A DNA stretch of 64,000 bases from Ascaphus truei (Eukaryota; Chordata; Amphibia; Anura; Ascaphidae). Position 1 is the first letter of the stretch; each line of letters begins with the position of its first letter. The DNA is taken from the NCBI GenBank assembly GCA_036426205.1, contig CM071568.1:46082483-46146482 (forward strand). Reading direction: 5' to 3'. Below are positions 21,607 to 33,000 of the stretch, piece by piece. A program made the translations under genes and the position numbers. The notes beneath the pieces were generated by a model that was not told the origin of the DNA, searched no databases, and saw only the letters and a list, made by a program, of their open reading frames with translations.

Positions 21607-22389
21607 GTATGACGTTCTCTTATGTACTGAAAACAACATTGCAGTTCTTGCGATTGCTTCTGACAAACTATTCATGCAAAATGTGCATTTTTGAGGCAGA
21701 TAATAGAATAATTAATTGTTTAAACTCTTCCATACCTTAATTCACCATCAACTACATCACTTCCTTCCCTTTTTGATCTTTTGTAATCACAATCAATTAT
21801 CCCTAATAAAATATCATTAGGGGATTTAAGGATTTGACTATAAAAGGGAACACTTGTGGAAACCTAAATTCAGCAATTAAGTATTTGAGAGGTATATACT
21901 CTGCCGAGAAAGGGGAAAAAATAACCATTCTATCTAATCGGCCTTGTTGAGAGAAGTATTTAACATTTAAAGCAGATATCCTCTCGTTTCTCAACAATGA
22001 CTCAAATAGCTACAAAGCAAAGCAGTGACCAAACCATTTTCTGTTTTTGAAGTTCACTCTTTGGCTGAAGAATACAATCATAGACACTTTAGTATTATCA
22101 AATACCACCTGTTTTACAGGAATAAACTAATTTGCAATAAAGCGATTCGTGCATACTATATAATTTTCATTCACTTTACCTGAAGAAAGCAATTCTTCTA
22201 GTTTGCACCTGAGGTGGAAAACCTGCATAGTAATTGAAGTGTATTTTGTTGTTAACTTGGATGCTGTATCTGAACAAAGTGTATTCAAGTATTCACATGT
22301 TGCGAAAAATCACCTTTAGCATAATCTCTTCCAGTTACCCAATAAAGCATGACAAAGGATGAATACATCTTGGTTTTTTTTTCTTCCAG
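21607..22389. other. Short VPS13B intron, nothing recognised
   Basis: This is 783 bp of intron without recognisable repeats. It ends in the T-rich tract TTTTTTTTCTTCCAG. Confidence 0.6.
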
Positions 22390-22584
22390 CATTCAAGTGG
22401 CACGTTAAACACAAAAACCTTTCAGCCAATACGTCCTCTGACCGCCATCAAAATACTTGCTGACAAAATCAACTTTGAGCATTCCGTGCCTATGTATGCG
22501 GAACAATTGGTACAGACTGTAAGCAGCTTGAGTCAACCTTCTGATAACCTGCTTCACCACTGCTATGCTCACTGCTACCTGAAG
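22390..22584 (+). CDS. VPS13B: VPS13B exon, 65 codons
   Basis: The acceptor is TTCTTCCAG and the donor AAG|GTAATA; both borders are phase 0. The product includes TFQPIRPLTAIKILADKINF, EHSVPMYAEQLVQTVSSLSQ and PSDNLLHHCYAHCYLK. The EHSVPMYAEQLV and QPSDNLLH blocks match human VPS13B. The insertion point of the L1 lies 118 bp downstream of this donor site. Confidence 0.95.
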
Positions 22585-22994
22585 GTAATAGAAGTTCCAT
22601 ATGTCACTACTTCTGCTGCCTTTATGACACTGCTCTAAAAGTTGGTGTTGCGTGAAAGTTATTTTGTTACAAAAGATGACTTCAGAAGACTGATCTTGTA
22701 TGGTGTTTTTTTTTTTTTTTGTGTTTGTTTTTTAAACTTATATTTTTTATTAAGATTTTCAAACATAAATGGGAAGGGGTACAGAAAAAATGGAGGGGGG
22801 GAACAACCATTTTGTATCAGAATTATTACAATCTGTAACAGTCACATTGCATATTATACCATATTTTGTAACATTTTATCAGCAACATATCCTACACTCA
22901 TCACTCCCAGATCCTCTATTCTATTGGGGTCTCACCCCTATCCAATATCTCAGGGATCCCAGACTCTATAAAACTTCCTTGAGGTGTGATTCAA

Positions 22995-23766
22995 AAATGA
23001 AGTTTCTCTCCATTAATTGTACATCGTTAACCCTTCTATTAACCTCTCTTCTGGAGGGAGGCAGTATTTTTTTTCCATGCTGCTGCTACCGCGCACCTAG
23101 CCGCTGTAAATATATGTAAAATTAATTTAGCCGTGTAATGATTTACATCTTTCATAGGCTTGGCCAAAATGATGATAAATTGGATCTAGCGGAACCTTGA
23201 TTCCCGTCACATCTTCTATTAATTTCAATACTGTGCTCCAGTATATCTGCATTACTGGGCAGAACCACCATATACTATATGTGCTAGATCCCCTATCTGT
23301 CCGCATCCTCTCCAACATCTATCGGTCGCCTCCGGAAACATTTGCTTTAACCTTTTGGGAGAGTAATACCAGCGTAATAAAAATGAGCAGTCTCTCCATT
23401 AATTGTACATCGTTAGCCTTTCTAATGACCTCTCTTCTGGAGGGCGGCAGTGTCTTTTTCCATGCTGCTGATACCACGCACCTAGCCGCCGTTAGTATAT
23501 GCAAAATTAATTTAGCTGTGTGATGATTTACATCTTCCAGAGGCTTAGCCAAAATGAGTAAAATTGGGTCTAGCGGAACATTGATCCCCATCACATCTTC
23601 TATTAGCTTTAGAACTTTTGCTCCATTATTTCTGCATTACTGGGCAGAACCACCATATACTATATGTTGCTAGATCCCCTATCTGTCCGCATCCTCTCCA
23701 ACATCTATCGGTCGCCTCCGGAAACATTTGCTTTAACCTTTTGGGAGAGTAATACCAGCGTAATAA
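22995..23766. repeat. 385-bp tandem duplication inside L1 ORF2
   Basis: Units of about 385 bp, 22995-23379 and 23380-23766, share the blocks TCTCCATTAATTGTACATCG, CATTACTGGGCAGAACCACC and GGTCGCCTCCGGAAACATTT. On the - strand they encode the C-terminal part of L1 ORF2 with the YSIWWFCPVMQ segment. Divergence between the units is modest, so the duplication is old or happened in the source element. Confidence 0.9.
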
Positions 23767-26650
23767 CATTTTTTAAATATTCTCTTTTTTAACTGTACAT
23801 ATAGAGGTTTTACCCGCATTATCCCATGTATCTTCCCAGTCCTCTCTTGTTATTTCAGTCTGGAAATCCAGAGCCCACTGGTCCATATATTTATGGGCCG
23901 GGGTATCCTTTTGGGGATTAAACTTTGGTACACTGATGAGATCAGACCTTTTTGATATTTTTTTGTTTTGCATTTTCAAATCGTTTGTATTTGGGGAATT
24001 CCTCCCCATAGAAACCCTGGCGCACAAAATGTCGGACCTGCATATATTTAAACACCTCAGTTCGAGGTAAAACGTATTTTATCATCATTTCCTCAAACGA
24101 CATCAACTTATCTTTTTCTATTAAATCTCCCATCTCTAGAATTCCCCATGTCTCCAGGTTTCAAAGTCCCGACCTTGAAAACCCAGTAAAAACCCTGGAT
24201 TACCGAATAGGGGCGTAAATCTAGATGGAGTTGACATAACCTTATATTTCTTTTTTGCCAATTGCCAGATTTTCAGAGTAAACCAGATTGCTGCCGGCTC
24301 TGACTTTTTTCCAAGCCCAGTCCTGTAGCTCGACCACAGCAGAGTAGGCAGGATCCACCCAAGCATAGGTCCCTCCTGGGGAGTGCCAATAGACCATTTG
24401 TTTCAAATGAGAGGCTATATAATATTTTAGAATATTTGGAACTGCTAGACCCCCTCCTTCTTTAGACTCCAGAATAAATGACCTCACTATTCTCGGTTGT
24501 TTGTTTCCAAATGAATTGTATAATTCTATTTTGAATTTCTTTTATATTTGTAAGTGGGACAGATATTGGTAATGTTTGGAAATAATATAGAAGTCTGGGG
24601 AGGATATTCATCTTAACTGCGGTTATACGCCCTATCCAGGAGATATAGTGAGAATTCCAAACTTGTAGATCCTTTCTAATCTTGGAAAAAAGTTTGGGAT
24701 AGTTATCTTTATATAATGAGTTGTAGTCCCATGTAAGGTATATCCCCAAATACTTCAATTGGGACTATTTCCCCCTACAGTCAAAATGTCGTTTAAGAAC
24801 GTCGACCTCCCTTTCCATTAACGTTAAATTTAGCGCTTCCGATTTACCCACTAACTTTATACCCAGACAACTCCCCAAAGCTCCGAAGAGCGGATTGTAA
24901 GTTTAGGAGAGATGTCAATGGGTCAGCTATAGTAAGGATAATATCATCCGCGAAAAGTGATATTTTGTAACACTCATCCTTTATATTAATCCCTTGTAGG
25001 ATTCCTATAAAAATGTTATATTACAAATTTAAGAAACCATCTGGGCCCGGTGCCTTTAGCTTCAATGAGCTAACTGCCCTTACTAACTCTAACCGGGTTA
25101 TTTTTGCATTTAGAACTTTGTGGTCTTCCTCTGACAGGTTTGGGAGGTTACAATCTCCAAGATAGGCCTCAATCTGGGCCAGGTGCTGAACTTTAGCATT
25201 CAGAGTTGAATTGTCGAGATCGTAGAGTTCCGTATAAAATTTAGCAAATTCCTCTGCTATCTTTGAAAAGTTGTAAGTCACTTCTCCTCCTTTTAACCTA
25301 ATAGCAGGGACCAATGCTCACGATCTGATCCAATAAACGGTTCGCCTTATCTGCCTTATCATAATACGTTTGCTTAGTCCACTTAAGGGCCTTCTCTATG
25401 TCTTCTAATTGCACCCTCTTAAGTTCCCACCTTGCCTGGGTCAGAATTGTATACATTTTCTTCAATGGTTATTTTTTATGTGATCTAATTTGACCATTTT
25501 TTCTGTTTTTATTCTCTTTCTGTGTGATGCTATTGAGATGAGCTGTCCTCTGTGGCCTTATGTGCCTCCCATACATAATATTGATGTTGATTCTACAGTT
25601 CCCCTACCTACCAATTAGATTGTAAGCTCCTCGAATGTTACTTTTATGTCTGAAGCACTTATTCCCATGACCGGTTATATATATTATTTGTTATTTAAAT
25701 TATTACAACATGTATTACTACTGTGAAGCTCTATGTACATTTATGGCGCTATATAAATAAAGACATACAATACAATACAGAGCCATTGCTGATATAGAAA
25801 TAATTTTGGAGTGAGTCTCCAATTTGTGAGCTAATCTCTGGGTAATTCAGTAATGAGTCGTTCATCCTCCAATGGAATGATTTAGTCCTAACAAATGGAG
25901 GATCGAATATAATCGCCCCCGGGTGTGTTCTGACCACGTGATAGGCCCTATATCTGAGTGGACCAATACCTCCAAAATACCCGGGGATACAAATATTTGG
26001 TCAATTCTGGACTACGAATCGTGTGGGGGCGAATAAAAAGAGTAATCCCTATGTCCTTTATGTGAGCTACGCCAGACATTCCACAAACCATAGTAGCAGT
26101 CTAATGTTAAGTAGCAGTCTAAATTTCTTAGCTACACTATATATCAGCACAGTGTGTGATTGCTGTGGGTGGGTGGACTTATCCAAATCCGGATCTGGTA
26201 CCATATTAAAATCACCTCCCAATATCAGCAGTTGCTCTCGGCTATCTGCCATAGATTCCAGTGTTTCCCTTAGAACATCAATTTGTCCCTTGTTGGGTGC
26301 ATAGATATTCACTAACGTGATATGTTGGCCTGAAAGAAGCCCGCAAACCACTAGGGACCTCCACCCTTGATCACTCAACCTCCAATGCCTGGAACGGGAT
26401 GTCCCGTTTAATCAGTATCGCAACCCCTCTTTTTTTGCTAGTAAAAGAAGAGTAAAATGCTATAGGGTATGTCCTGCTGAAAGTGTTTGGGGGTTCCTCA
26501 GTATCAAAATGAGTCACTTGCAAAAAAAAACATATCTGCTTTCAGGTTCCTAATTTTTTTTAGGGCCAATCTACGTTTTCCATTACTGTTAAGACCTTTA
26601 ACGTTCTGGGATACTAACTTCAATGGTGCTTGACTAGTCATGTCCAATGT
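23000..26650 (-). pseudogene. L1 ORF2 (endonuclease and reverse transcriptase), broken
   Basis: The reading starts at about 26650 with LKLVSQNVKGLNSNGKRR, the opening of L1 endonucleases, and continues to LILGGDFNMVPDPDLDKS near 26180. The reverse transcriptase begins near 25310; SSLKLKAPGPDGF ends at about 25035. A few codons later follow GILQGINIKDECYKISLFADD (24925-25000), so roughly 100-150 residues between the GPDG motif and the catalytic FADD are missing. YLGIYLTWDYN and ITAVKMNILPRLLYYFQTLP lie at 24600-24760. The C-terminal domain is duplicated. Several stops and frame changes confirm that it is dead. Confidence 0.85.
25598..25790 (+). mobile_element. L2-type 3' end inserted in the L1
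   Basis: The + strand carries CTACCAATTAGATTGTAAGC and ends in GGCGCTATATAAATAAAGAC followed by ATACAATACAATACA. L1 coding sequence is recognisable on both sides, so this L2 piece entered after the L1. Its left edge is uncertain and may lie as far out as about 25450. Confidence 0.7.
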
Positions 26651-27449
26651 CGTGTCTCTCTCATGTGGAAGTTGCGAACGAAAAACTTTAATGGTTGTAG
26701 GGAACAGATGGGGATAAAAAACAAAGGAAAGGGACTTGACTCCTCCGGGAACTTGGGGAAAAACAAAAACAGCAAAAATTAAACTATAAAGTAAGATGAG
26801 TGTAACCAGCCACTTGCCCCAAATTTGCGGCCAGAGCCTATGTGGCCTGGCGGGCATATGGCCCTACTGGGGGCGACTGCAACATTTACCGACGTCGGGC
26901 ATGCAGAGCCCCCACCAATCCTGCACACCCTGCCTCTATCTGCTCTCCCTCCCCTGATCGCGCCCTCACAACAGCTTGATTAGAATATAAAAGAACCTAA
27001 AAAACGCGTCAATTCCCAACACCTGTGGAATAAATAAACATTTAAACATTTTCGTGTTAACATGTACTTATAGGGATATGCTTCCAGGATTGAAATATAA
27101 AAACCCGGATCACATTTTATCTTTAAGTGTTCAATGTCTTTTAACATTAAAGTTTTCGAGCAGTAGTTTGCTCTTGGTTTCTCGATAAGGCTTAAGTGTC
27201 CATTGTATTTATAACCAAATAAAAACCAGCCCTTCTAAGTATTTTTGCTGAGGCCCCCTCACCCATCGCCGGGGCACTCAATCCGTGTATTCACCGGTTT
27301 CGGCCGGCGAAAAGCTGTAGCATCCCGGCACCCAAGAAGCAGGCGGCAGACTCCAAACTGTATATTAAACAGTCCCAGTAATAGATTGGAAAAAGTATAG
27401 AGGGAGACAGGGAGGAAAGTGGAAAGAGGAGAGAAAACAAACAAAGCTA

Positions 27450-28554
27450 GACACATCCGGGATATCTTTCCCTGGTTTGCCAAATCGTCGGTCAAAAAGA
27501 TGGCCGCGGACTCACCAAGAGTCCCTCAAATCCACCGTCTGTCTTCAATCTTTTTTCTCCGGGCAACCGCACCCTCAGCTGATCGATCATCATCCGTGTT
27601 ATCTTCTCGAGGTCGTCTGTGCTGGCCCGAGCCCTCCCGGGGGGTCAGACCCAACGCCGACAGAAAAGATGCTGATTCCTCGGGGTAACGGAGCGAGATC
27701 GGTCTGCCTTCATGGTTTACCACCAGGTAGAACAAAAAGGCCCACCTTCTCCTGGAGTACCGCCGTCACTGGACGCAGCCCTCTTCTCCTGTCAGTTGTC
27801 ACTCTGGATAGATCCTGGAAAATCTGGATGGAATTATTTTCTAATTCAATTGAGCCTCTGTTTCTGCAGCCTTTTATAATCCTTTCCTTGGTTGCATATT
27901 GGTGGGGTCCTCAATTTTCGGTCCCAAAGCTCTGTGAGCTCGATCCATCAGAAGATCGCCATCTTATAGCTGGGGGTCAATTGACGTCTCTTAAGATATG
28001 GCTGGAGGGCTTCTGCGGACACCGGCTAAGGGACATGACGGATTTGTAAATTCTGCCTTAGCTCCCTGTTCTCTAGATCATCTATACCATCCCCCATAGC
28101 TCTTATCTCTTCATTGAGACGCAGCACCTCATCGTCCATATTTATCTGATTTTGTAAATAAATGTCCATTTTATTTTCAAGCTGTGTATTTTTTAGCCAA
28201 TAAATAAACTTCTGTTTTAAATTCCTTTACAGCTCTATCCAGAGCTGACTGAAAGTTCACTTGCATTTCTTTAAGCATGTTCTGGAGGTCCTGGTTAGTT
28301 ATTACTGCCTCCTCCCCTGAGTTTCTCAGGCTTACCTTTCTGTCAGGTATATCCCTCTCCGGTCCTGCAACTTGCCTCTCTCGTTCTCTAGCTTTTGTTG
28401 CAGCCGCGCTCTCCCGTGCGCTCAGCTCGGAGGCGCCATCTTTGTTTTTCCTTTTCTCCCTCTCCGCTGCCGCTGACTGTCTGCGGCTGTAGCGAGAGAG
28501 ATCTGGGGGTCCCCGGCTTCGGCGTTTTCTTTTGTGCCATCCCCGCTGGTGCAA
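27450..28554 (-). pseudogene. L1 ORF1 (RNA-binding coiled-coil protein), broken
   Basis: The best stretch, 28177-28554, encodes a basic, Arg- and Glu-rich N-terminus followed by a heptad-like helix (QNMLKEMQVNFQSALDRAVK). Downstream, after a stop, the frames continue with LNEEIRAMGDGIDDLENREL, which is the start of the L1 ORF1 RNA-recognition region (usually LEdrerRnNlRirg). Later parts are broken by stops. The usual role is to coat L1 RNA as a trimer; this copy is defective. Confidence 0.65.
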
Positions 28555-28659
28555 TGTCCCACGGGGCCGTTAATTTGAAATCAGTCGGCGGAGTGCACGG
28601 AGCTTCCTTAGCTCGTGTGCATCCGCAATGACGTTGCGCACACCCCCATCTTGTATGTT

Positions 28660-29098
28660 TTTATCAACCATATAACGCTAAGGTGCCAACACATTTCAGT
28701 GAGAAGTAGAATAAGGAATGAAAGGCAATTACATGAGACTTAATATAAATAGGTATCCATTATTTGGACCACAGAGTATGCTCATTTTTCATACTTTCTA
28801 TGAAGTCAAACACAAGTATGCTGTGACAGTGGGACAAATGAAAGAAGTTTGGATGACCTGTGGAAGAGATGCAGATATTCAGGGGTTCTCTGTTTGCTCA
28901 GTGTTAACAGTTTCTGAAGCCTCACATATCTCTCATGTTGATCATATGCTGTTAAATAAGTATTCAACAATGGAACTGTGAACGTGGTAATGAATCAGTT
29001 AAGTGACTGAAGGCATTTCAACCTTGCACGTTTCTAATTATGTATGCCGCTTGGCTTCAAAACACAAAAAGATTCATAACAAATGTAGATATTGTTTA
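28660..29098. other. Intronic sequence, nothing recognised
   Basis: This is unique-looking VPS13B intron between the L1 and the Tigger-like element. Confidence 0.5.
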
Positions 29099-29325
29099 CA
29101 GGTAGTTCTCGTTATCCAACGTTTCACTTTACAACAAATGGCATATACAACGCTTTACAATGCAACCCTAAGGGCTGTTTTTCGACGCCGGAATGCGTTA
29201 TCCGACGCCTAAATGCGTTATCTAACGCTCACCGCCACTGATTAACATTGGACTAACTTTACAACTGTTTCACTATCCAACGCTACTTCCAGAACGTATT
29301 CCGTTGGATAACCGAGGACCGCCTG
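29099..29325 (+). mobile_element. Tigger-like (Tc1/mariner superfamily) MITE, copy 1
   Basis: Ends CAGGTAGTTCTCGTTATCC and, inverted, CAGGCGGTCCTCGGTTATCC are flanked by TA (29097-29098 and 29326-29327). The interior repeats GCGTTATCCGACGCC-type units. A second copy in the opposite orientation is at 34951-35174. CAG..CTCG ends and a TA duplication resemble vertebrate Tigger elements. Confidence 0.75.
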
Positions 29326-29329
29326 TAAA

Positions 29330-30700
29330 TCTATTTCTTTGGAAACTCAATTTACAGTTTCAAGTCAGTCTTGCGAGAAGCGTCCGTAAATGGTAATACC
29401 TTGCAACACTATTTTATCTACTCAAAATGTTTCATTTTGTGGTAGAAAATGTCAGATGATATTGGTGAATCAATTATCCGTTGCACCGTTCTACAGACAG
29501 TTTGAAAGTGACTAATACAGTAGAAGAAGGGGAACAAAGAAAAACATACATGGAACATTAGGTAAATAGCTAAAACATCAAAGCACTTTACCATCAGCAT
29601 CACAGGGAAACACTAATGCTCGTGTGTGTATGAAGACATGGAACCAATTATGGATTCCAACAGGTCGTTTTAGGACAGATGTTAGGGGAAATATTGTATG
29701 AGAGACGGCTCTAATTCTTGACATGTAATAAATCATTAACACTTTAAGCAGGATGTAAGAATAAAGGCCATTCACTATTTAATTGGTGGACTGGGAAAAT
29801 AACTCAGGCATTTTTGTTGCAGGGTAAAAATAGAAGCGAAGCAAAACATAAGCACAAACGTGCCTGTGCAATTTCCAAGCCGCGCTTTATGCTGAGTCGT
29901 GGGATCCCTCTCCTCCTTGCCACCCACATGAAAATGAACATGCTGCAATAGAAATCCATGTTGACCTATTCACTGCTACATGAGCACGAGACACCTTGCT
30001 CTGCAAAATCGCTCTAATGTACAGATGTAGCAAGACATACTGTCCTCAGTGATCGCGCTGCGAGGGGTCCATGCTTCCAGATCGGACACCACGCAGCGCA
30101 AATCTGTGCAGGCCATGGTCATCACGGGACCGCGAGCAGCCGCGGCAAGACGAACAGCAAGTCTTGCAAACGTCTGTGTGTTTGTTTCAGTTGGATTTCT
30201 CCTCTTGTCTATTTGGTCTGATCAGCTGGGTTAGGTTTTTGCGCGGAAACACCCAAAATTGGACATTTACAAAAATATAATTTCTTTCATTGTGAAAGCA
30301 CAAAATATAAATCTGATCAGCTGTGCCTAATATATACTGCGCCTAATATCTACTGCTTTTATGGAAAGAGGCAGCAATCTTTACAAATAAAACACGCAAG
30401 ACCAGAGACTGACTGGCAATGTGAAAATCCACAAGAGAAAATTGCACCTTTTAAATCTTCTTAGTGGAGCTGTGTGCTGCATCTCCCTGGTTCAGATGTT
30501 AATATCTGGGTACTGACTTTATCTTCTCGCAGTTTTTTTTTTTTTTTGAAGTAGTTGTACTTGTGCCTACTTTTGAATATCACAATGCCCTCGGGTTGGA
30601 CGGTACCCATAGAATCTGCTCTTTATAATGTAGCTATTTGCCTGTTATCAGTAGCTCTGTCTCCAACCAGTTCCCCTTTTTCTTGGAATAATATAATAAT
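29330..30700. other. Intronic sequence, nothing recognised
   Basis: No exon or repeat that I can name. There is a T run at 30533-30547. Confidence 0.5.
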
Positions 30701-30704
30701 TCTA

Positions 30705-30906
30705 GTAACAAAGGAGGGAGAGGGAGGTATATGATACCTTTTATTGGACCAACAAGTAGTTGATGTGTTACAAGCTTTCCAATCTCTCAGGGTCCTTCAT
30801 TGGGTAACACAGGACCCTGAGAGGTTGGAAAGCTTATAACATGTAAACTACTTGTTGGTCCAATAAAAGGTATCATACCTCCTACTCCCTCTCCCTCCTT
30901 TGTTAC
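30705..30906. mobile_element. Palindromic element with TA duplication and hammerhead-like arms
   Basis: It begins GTAACAAAGGAGGGAGAGGG and ends with the complement, flanked by TA on both sides. Each arm contains TTTTATTGGACCAACAAGTA and TTGGAAAGCTT(A/G)TAAC. On the - strand the left arm reads CAATGAAGGACC, CTGAGAGATT and GGAAAGCTTGTAAC. That is again a box, a hairpin and GAAAG in hammerhead order, but decayed. It may be a foldback dimer of a PLE-like repeat rather than a DNA transposon. Confidence 0.6.
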
Positions 30907-31744
30907 TACATGGAAGAAAGGACCAACAGGGCTACCCACCCTTCTTTGCCGACTTAATTGTTGACAGAAGTGCTACTCTTGACACATTCGAAACAACAAG
31001 TAGTGTTTGACAATCCCCTTTCTTATTGGTTCTGCTAATATCCCAGCCATTTAATATAGTGCCTACTTGCATTTTTTGCGACCCAGCAGACTCTTTCATC
31101 TTGCAGTGACACTGTTGTGTACTCTACCTGCTGCCCTTTTTATTTACTCAGCCCTCCTTTAGCAGCTTGTGTTATGTATCAGCTGCCTGATCACATCCTA
31201 CATGGATAACAATTAACATTGTTATTATGAAATAAGTTAATCAATTGTCTGACTCCTCTTACTAATTCTGGATCTTTAATCCTTTCGGTACTTCTGTTTT
31301 ATGTAACTAGCCCTCCTCTGCTTTGTATACAGTAATTATCCACTTGCAGTATATTTGTATTCTTCAGATCAGGTACTCCCCTCTCATATTGTCTCCGTCG
31401 GTCTGTTCTAGTTAAACATACTGTGTATTGCAGTTGCTTATTCCTACTCAACCAATTTGGCATTTCTGATTGTAAGGTGCTATTTGCAATCATTCAAAGC
31501 TATGTTAGAATAAACAATATTAGTTTTGCTTTGTATGTAATTATATTGCTTACGACCCTGCCCCTTCTACACTCAATCTATAGCTTCACGCATGTTTAGT
31601 AATTCTGTATTTCTAAACTTTTATAAGGTTTAAATAGACCAAAATGTTTACTTTGCCCCTTCATAATGAATAGATTGTAGTTATATTGTCTTCAGTGGAT
31701 CTTTAAATACTTGTGTGTGTAGCTTACTAATCACGTGACATTTT

Positions 31745-31882
31745 AGCCCATATTTTCTAAGCAGTCTTGGGCCATAATGCACTTTTCAGCACATTGCCTT
31801 GCTTGGGCTCTCAAGTGTCTTCCAGCGGCAGAAGGTGTTCTTAGAAGACTGTTTGGTAGTAAATATGGTGCTTTATTTAAAT
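31745..31882. mobile_element. Foldback MITE, relative of 19058-19202
   Basis: Arms AGCCCATATTTTCTAAGCAG and GACTGTTTGGTAGTAAATATGG are inverted copies. The AAGCAGT and AGTAAATATGG blocks are those of the element at 19058. Ends and duplication are not clear. Confidence 0.45.
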
Positions 31883-32063
31883 ATTAATATGTTGGCATTT
31901 TAAATCTTATGGTATTTTATATATACACAAATTGCCTTAATGATTGACAGAAGACGCACTGTTCAGAAAGTAATAATGTAGCTAAAGACAATGATGACAT
32001 TGTTCTTCTCAGACAGTTTGTATATTTATTAAGTACGTTGTTCCCTCTTCTGTTTGTTTGCAG

Positions 32064-32188
32064 ATATTTGGTTTTCAAGCAGGACTCGTATCTCTGGATA
32101 GCACAGGATCATATTGCTCACCTGTCCCTGTTATATCTTCTTTCAGCACGGCTGTGTACAGCAAACTTCTCAGGCTTCCGCAGTACTG
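32064..32188 (+). CDS. VPS13B: VPS13B exon (last in window), 41 codons plus 2 bases
   Basis: The acceptor is TGTTTGTTTGCAG and the donor TACTG|GTAAGT, a full consensus. It enters in phase 0 and leaves in phase 2 through a split tryptophan codon. The product reads IFGFQAGLVSLDSTGSYCSP then VPVISSFSTAVYSKLLRLPQ and YW. The IFGFQAGL and VYSKLL parts align with human VPS13B directly after the CYLK end of the exon at 22390. The open frame from 32038 in another phase is a shadow. No later exon was found, so the following intron exceeds 31 kb. Confidence 0.95.
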
Positions 32189-32829
32189 GTAAGTATGAGT
32201 ATGTTGCATGTGAATCCGACCAGCCGCAGTTTCCTCGGTTCATGCAGCTGATGCATTATAGTGGAAGCAAGTGAATACATTTATTTAGGGGAATAGCAAA
32301 TGTAACTAACCTTGATGGAAGCCGCAAAACCTGAAATCGTATATATGTTTTTTTTTTGTTTTGTTATTTTATTTTAAATTAATCAGTTCTGCATTATTGA
32401 ATAATACTTACTGCTTTTTTTTTATCCAACTCTTAATGCAATTTTAATGAGTATTAAAGCATCCTTTGATTTCTATAGCCTGTTTTAGCCCACATCCCCA
32501 GCGGTGCAAGATCTTTGCAATACTTTCCTGTTTGCTGGGAATATTGGTAACAGATTATCACAGTTTGAGCTATAAACTGTAACAATAGATAATATTACCA
32601 GGATACATTGTAGCTGCTGAGTTACACTGACTGAAGCAGCAATTATGTTAGTCACATACTCAGAATTTTTACAGATGTATAACAGGAGTACCAAACAATT
32701 GCCAGCTTAGGTAAGAATGTATAATTATACTTTTGTCACATGCTTTACATATACAAATAAGAAGAAAAAAATGGGGAGTGTAGTATTGCAACTCATTCTG
32801 AACAGTCCTCTGCTAACCTCTCCAGCACT

Positions 32830-33000
32830 GATGATTCTTATTGGTTAGTTGCAAAGCACCAACATAATCCACAGCGCGGTACAATGGGGTCCAGAGTAAT
32901 GTCACAGGGATGACATACCAAATAAGTGCAAACAAGTGCAAACATACCGAAGGTAATGAGGGCCCTGCTCCTGAGAGTTTATAAAGACATACATACATAA
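32830..33000 (-). mobile_element. L2-like LINE 3' end, diverged
   Basis: On the - strand: TGGTGCTTTGCAACTAACC, then CTCTCAGGAGCAGGGCCCTC, ending near TATGTATGTATGTCTTTATA. The 'gagcagggccctc' phrase and the ATGTATGT tail fit the L2-type 3' ends seen elsewhere in the window, but order and sequence have drifted. Confidence 0.4.

Larger units (their letters stand above)
22703..28647 (-). mobile_element. Nearly full-length L1-clade LINE, inactivated
   Basis: The element lies antisense to VPS13B, has a poly(A) tail (T run at 22706-22720) and is flanked by the 10-bp duplication ATCTTGTATG at 22693-22702 and 28648-28657. In order on the - strand it holds an ORF1, an APE-type endonuclease, a reverse transcriptase and a Cys-rich C-terminal region. 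Both ORFs are broken by stops and frameshifts. The reverse transcriptase has lost its middle, an L2 fragment sits inside, and a 385-bp stretch is duplicated in tandem. The exact duplication shows that the 5' end is original or nearly so. Confidence 0.9.

Noticed and set aside
27477..28049. 190-codon open frame on the + strand
   Set aside because: Antisense to L1 ORF1; no recognisable domain.
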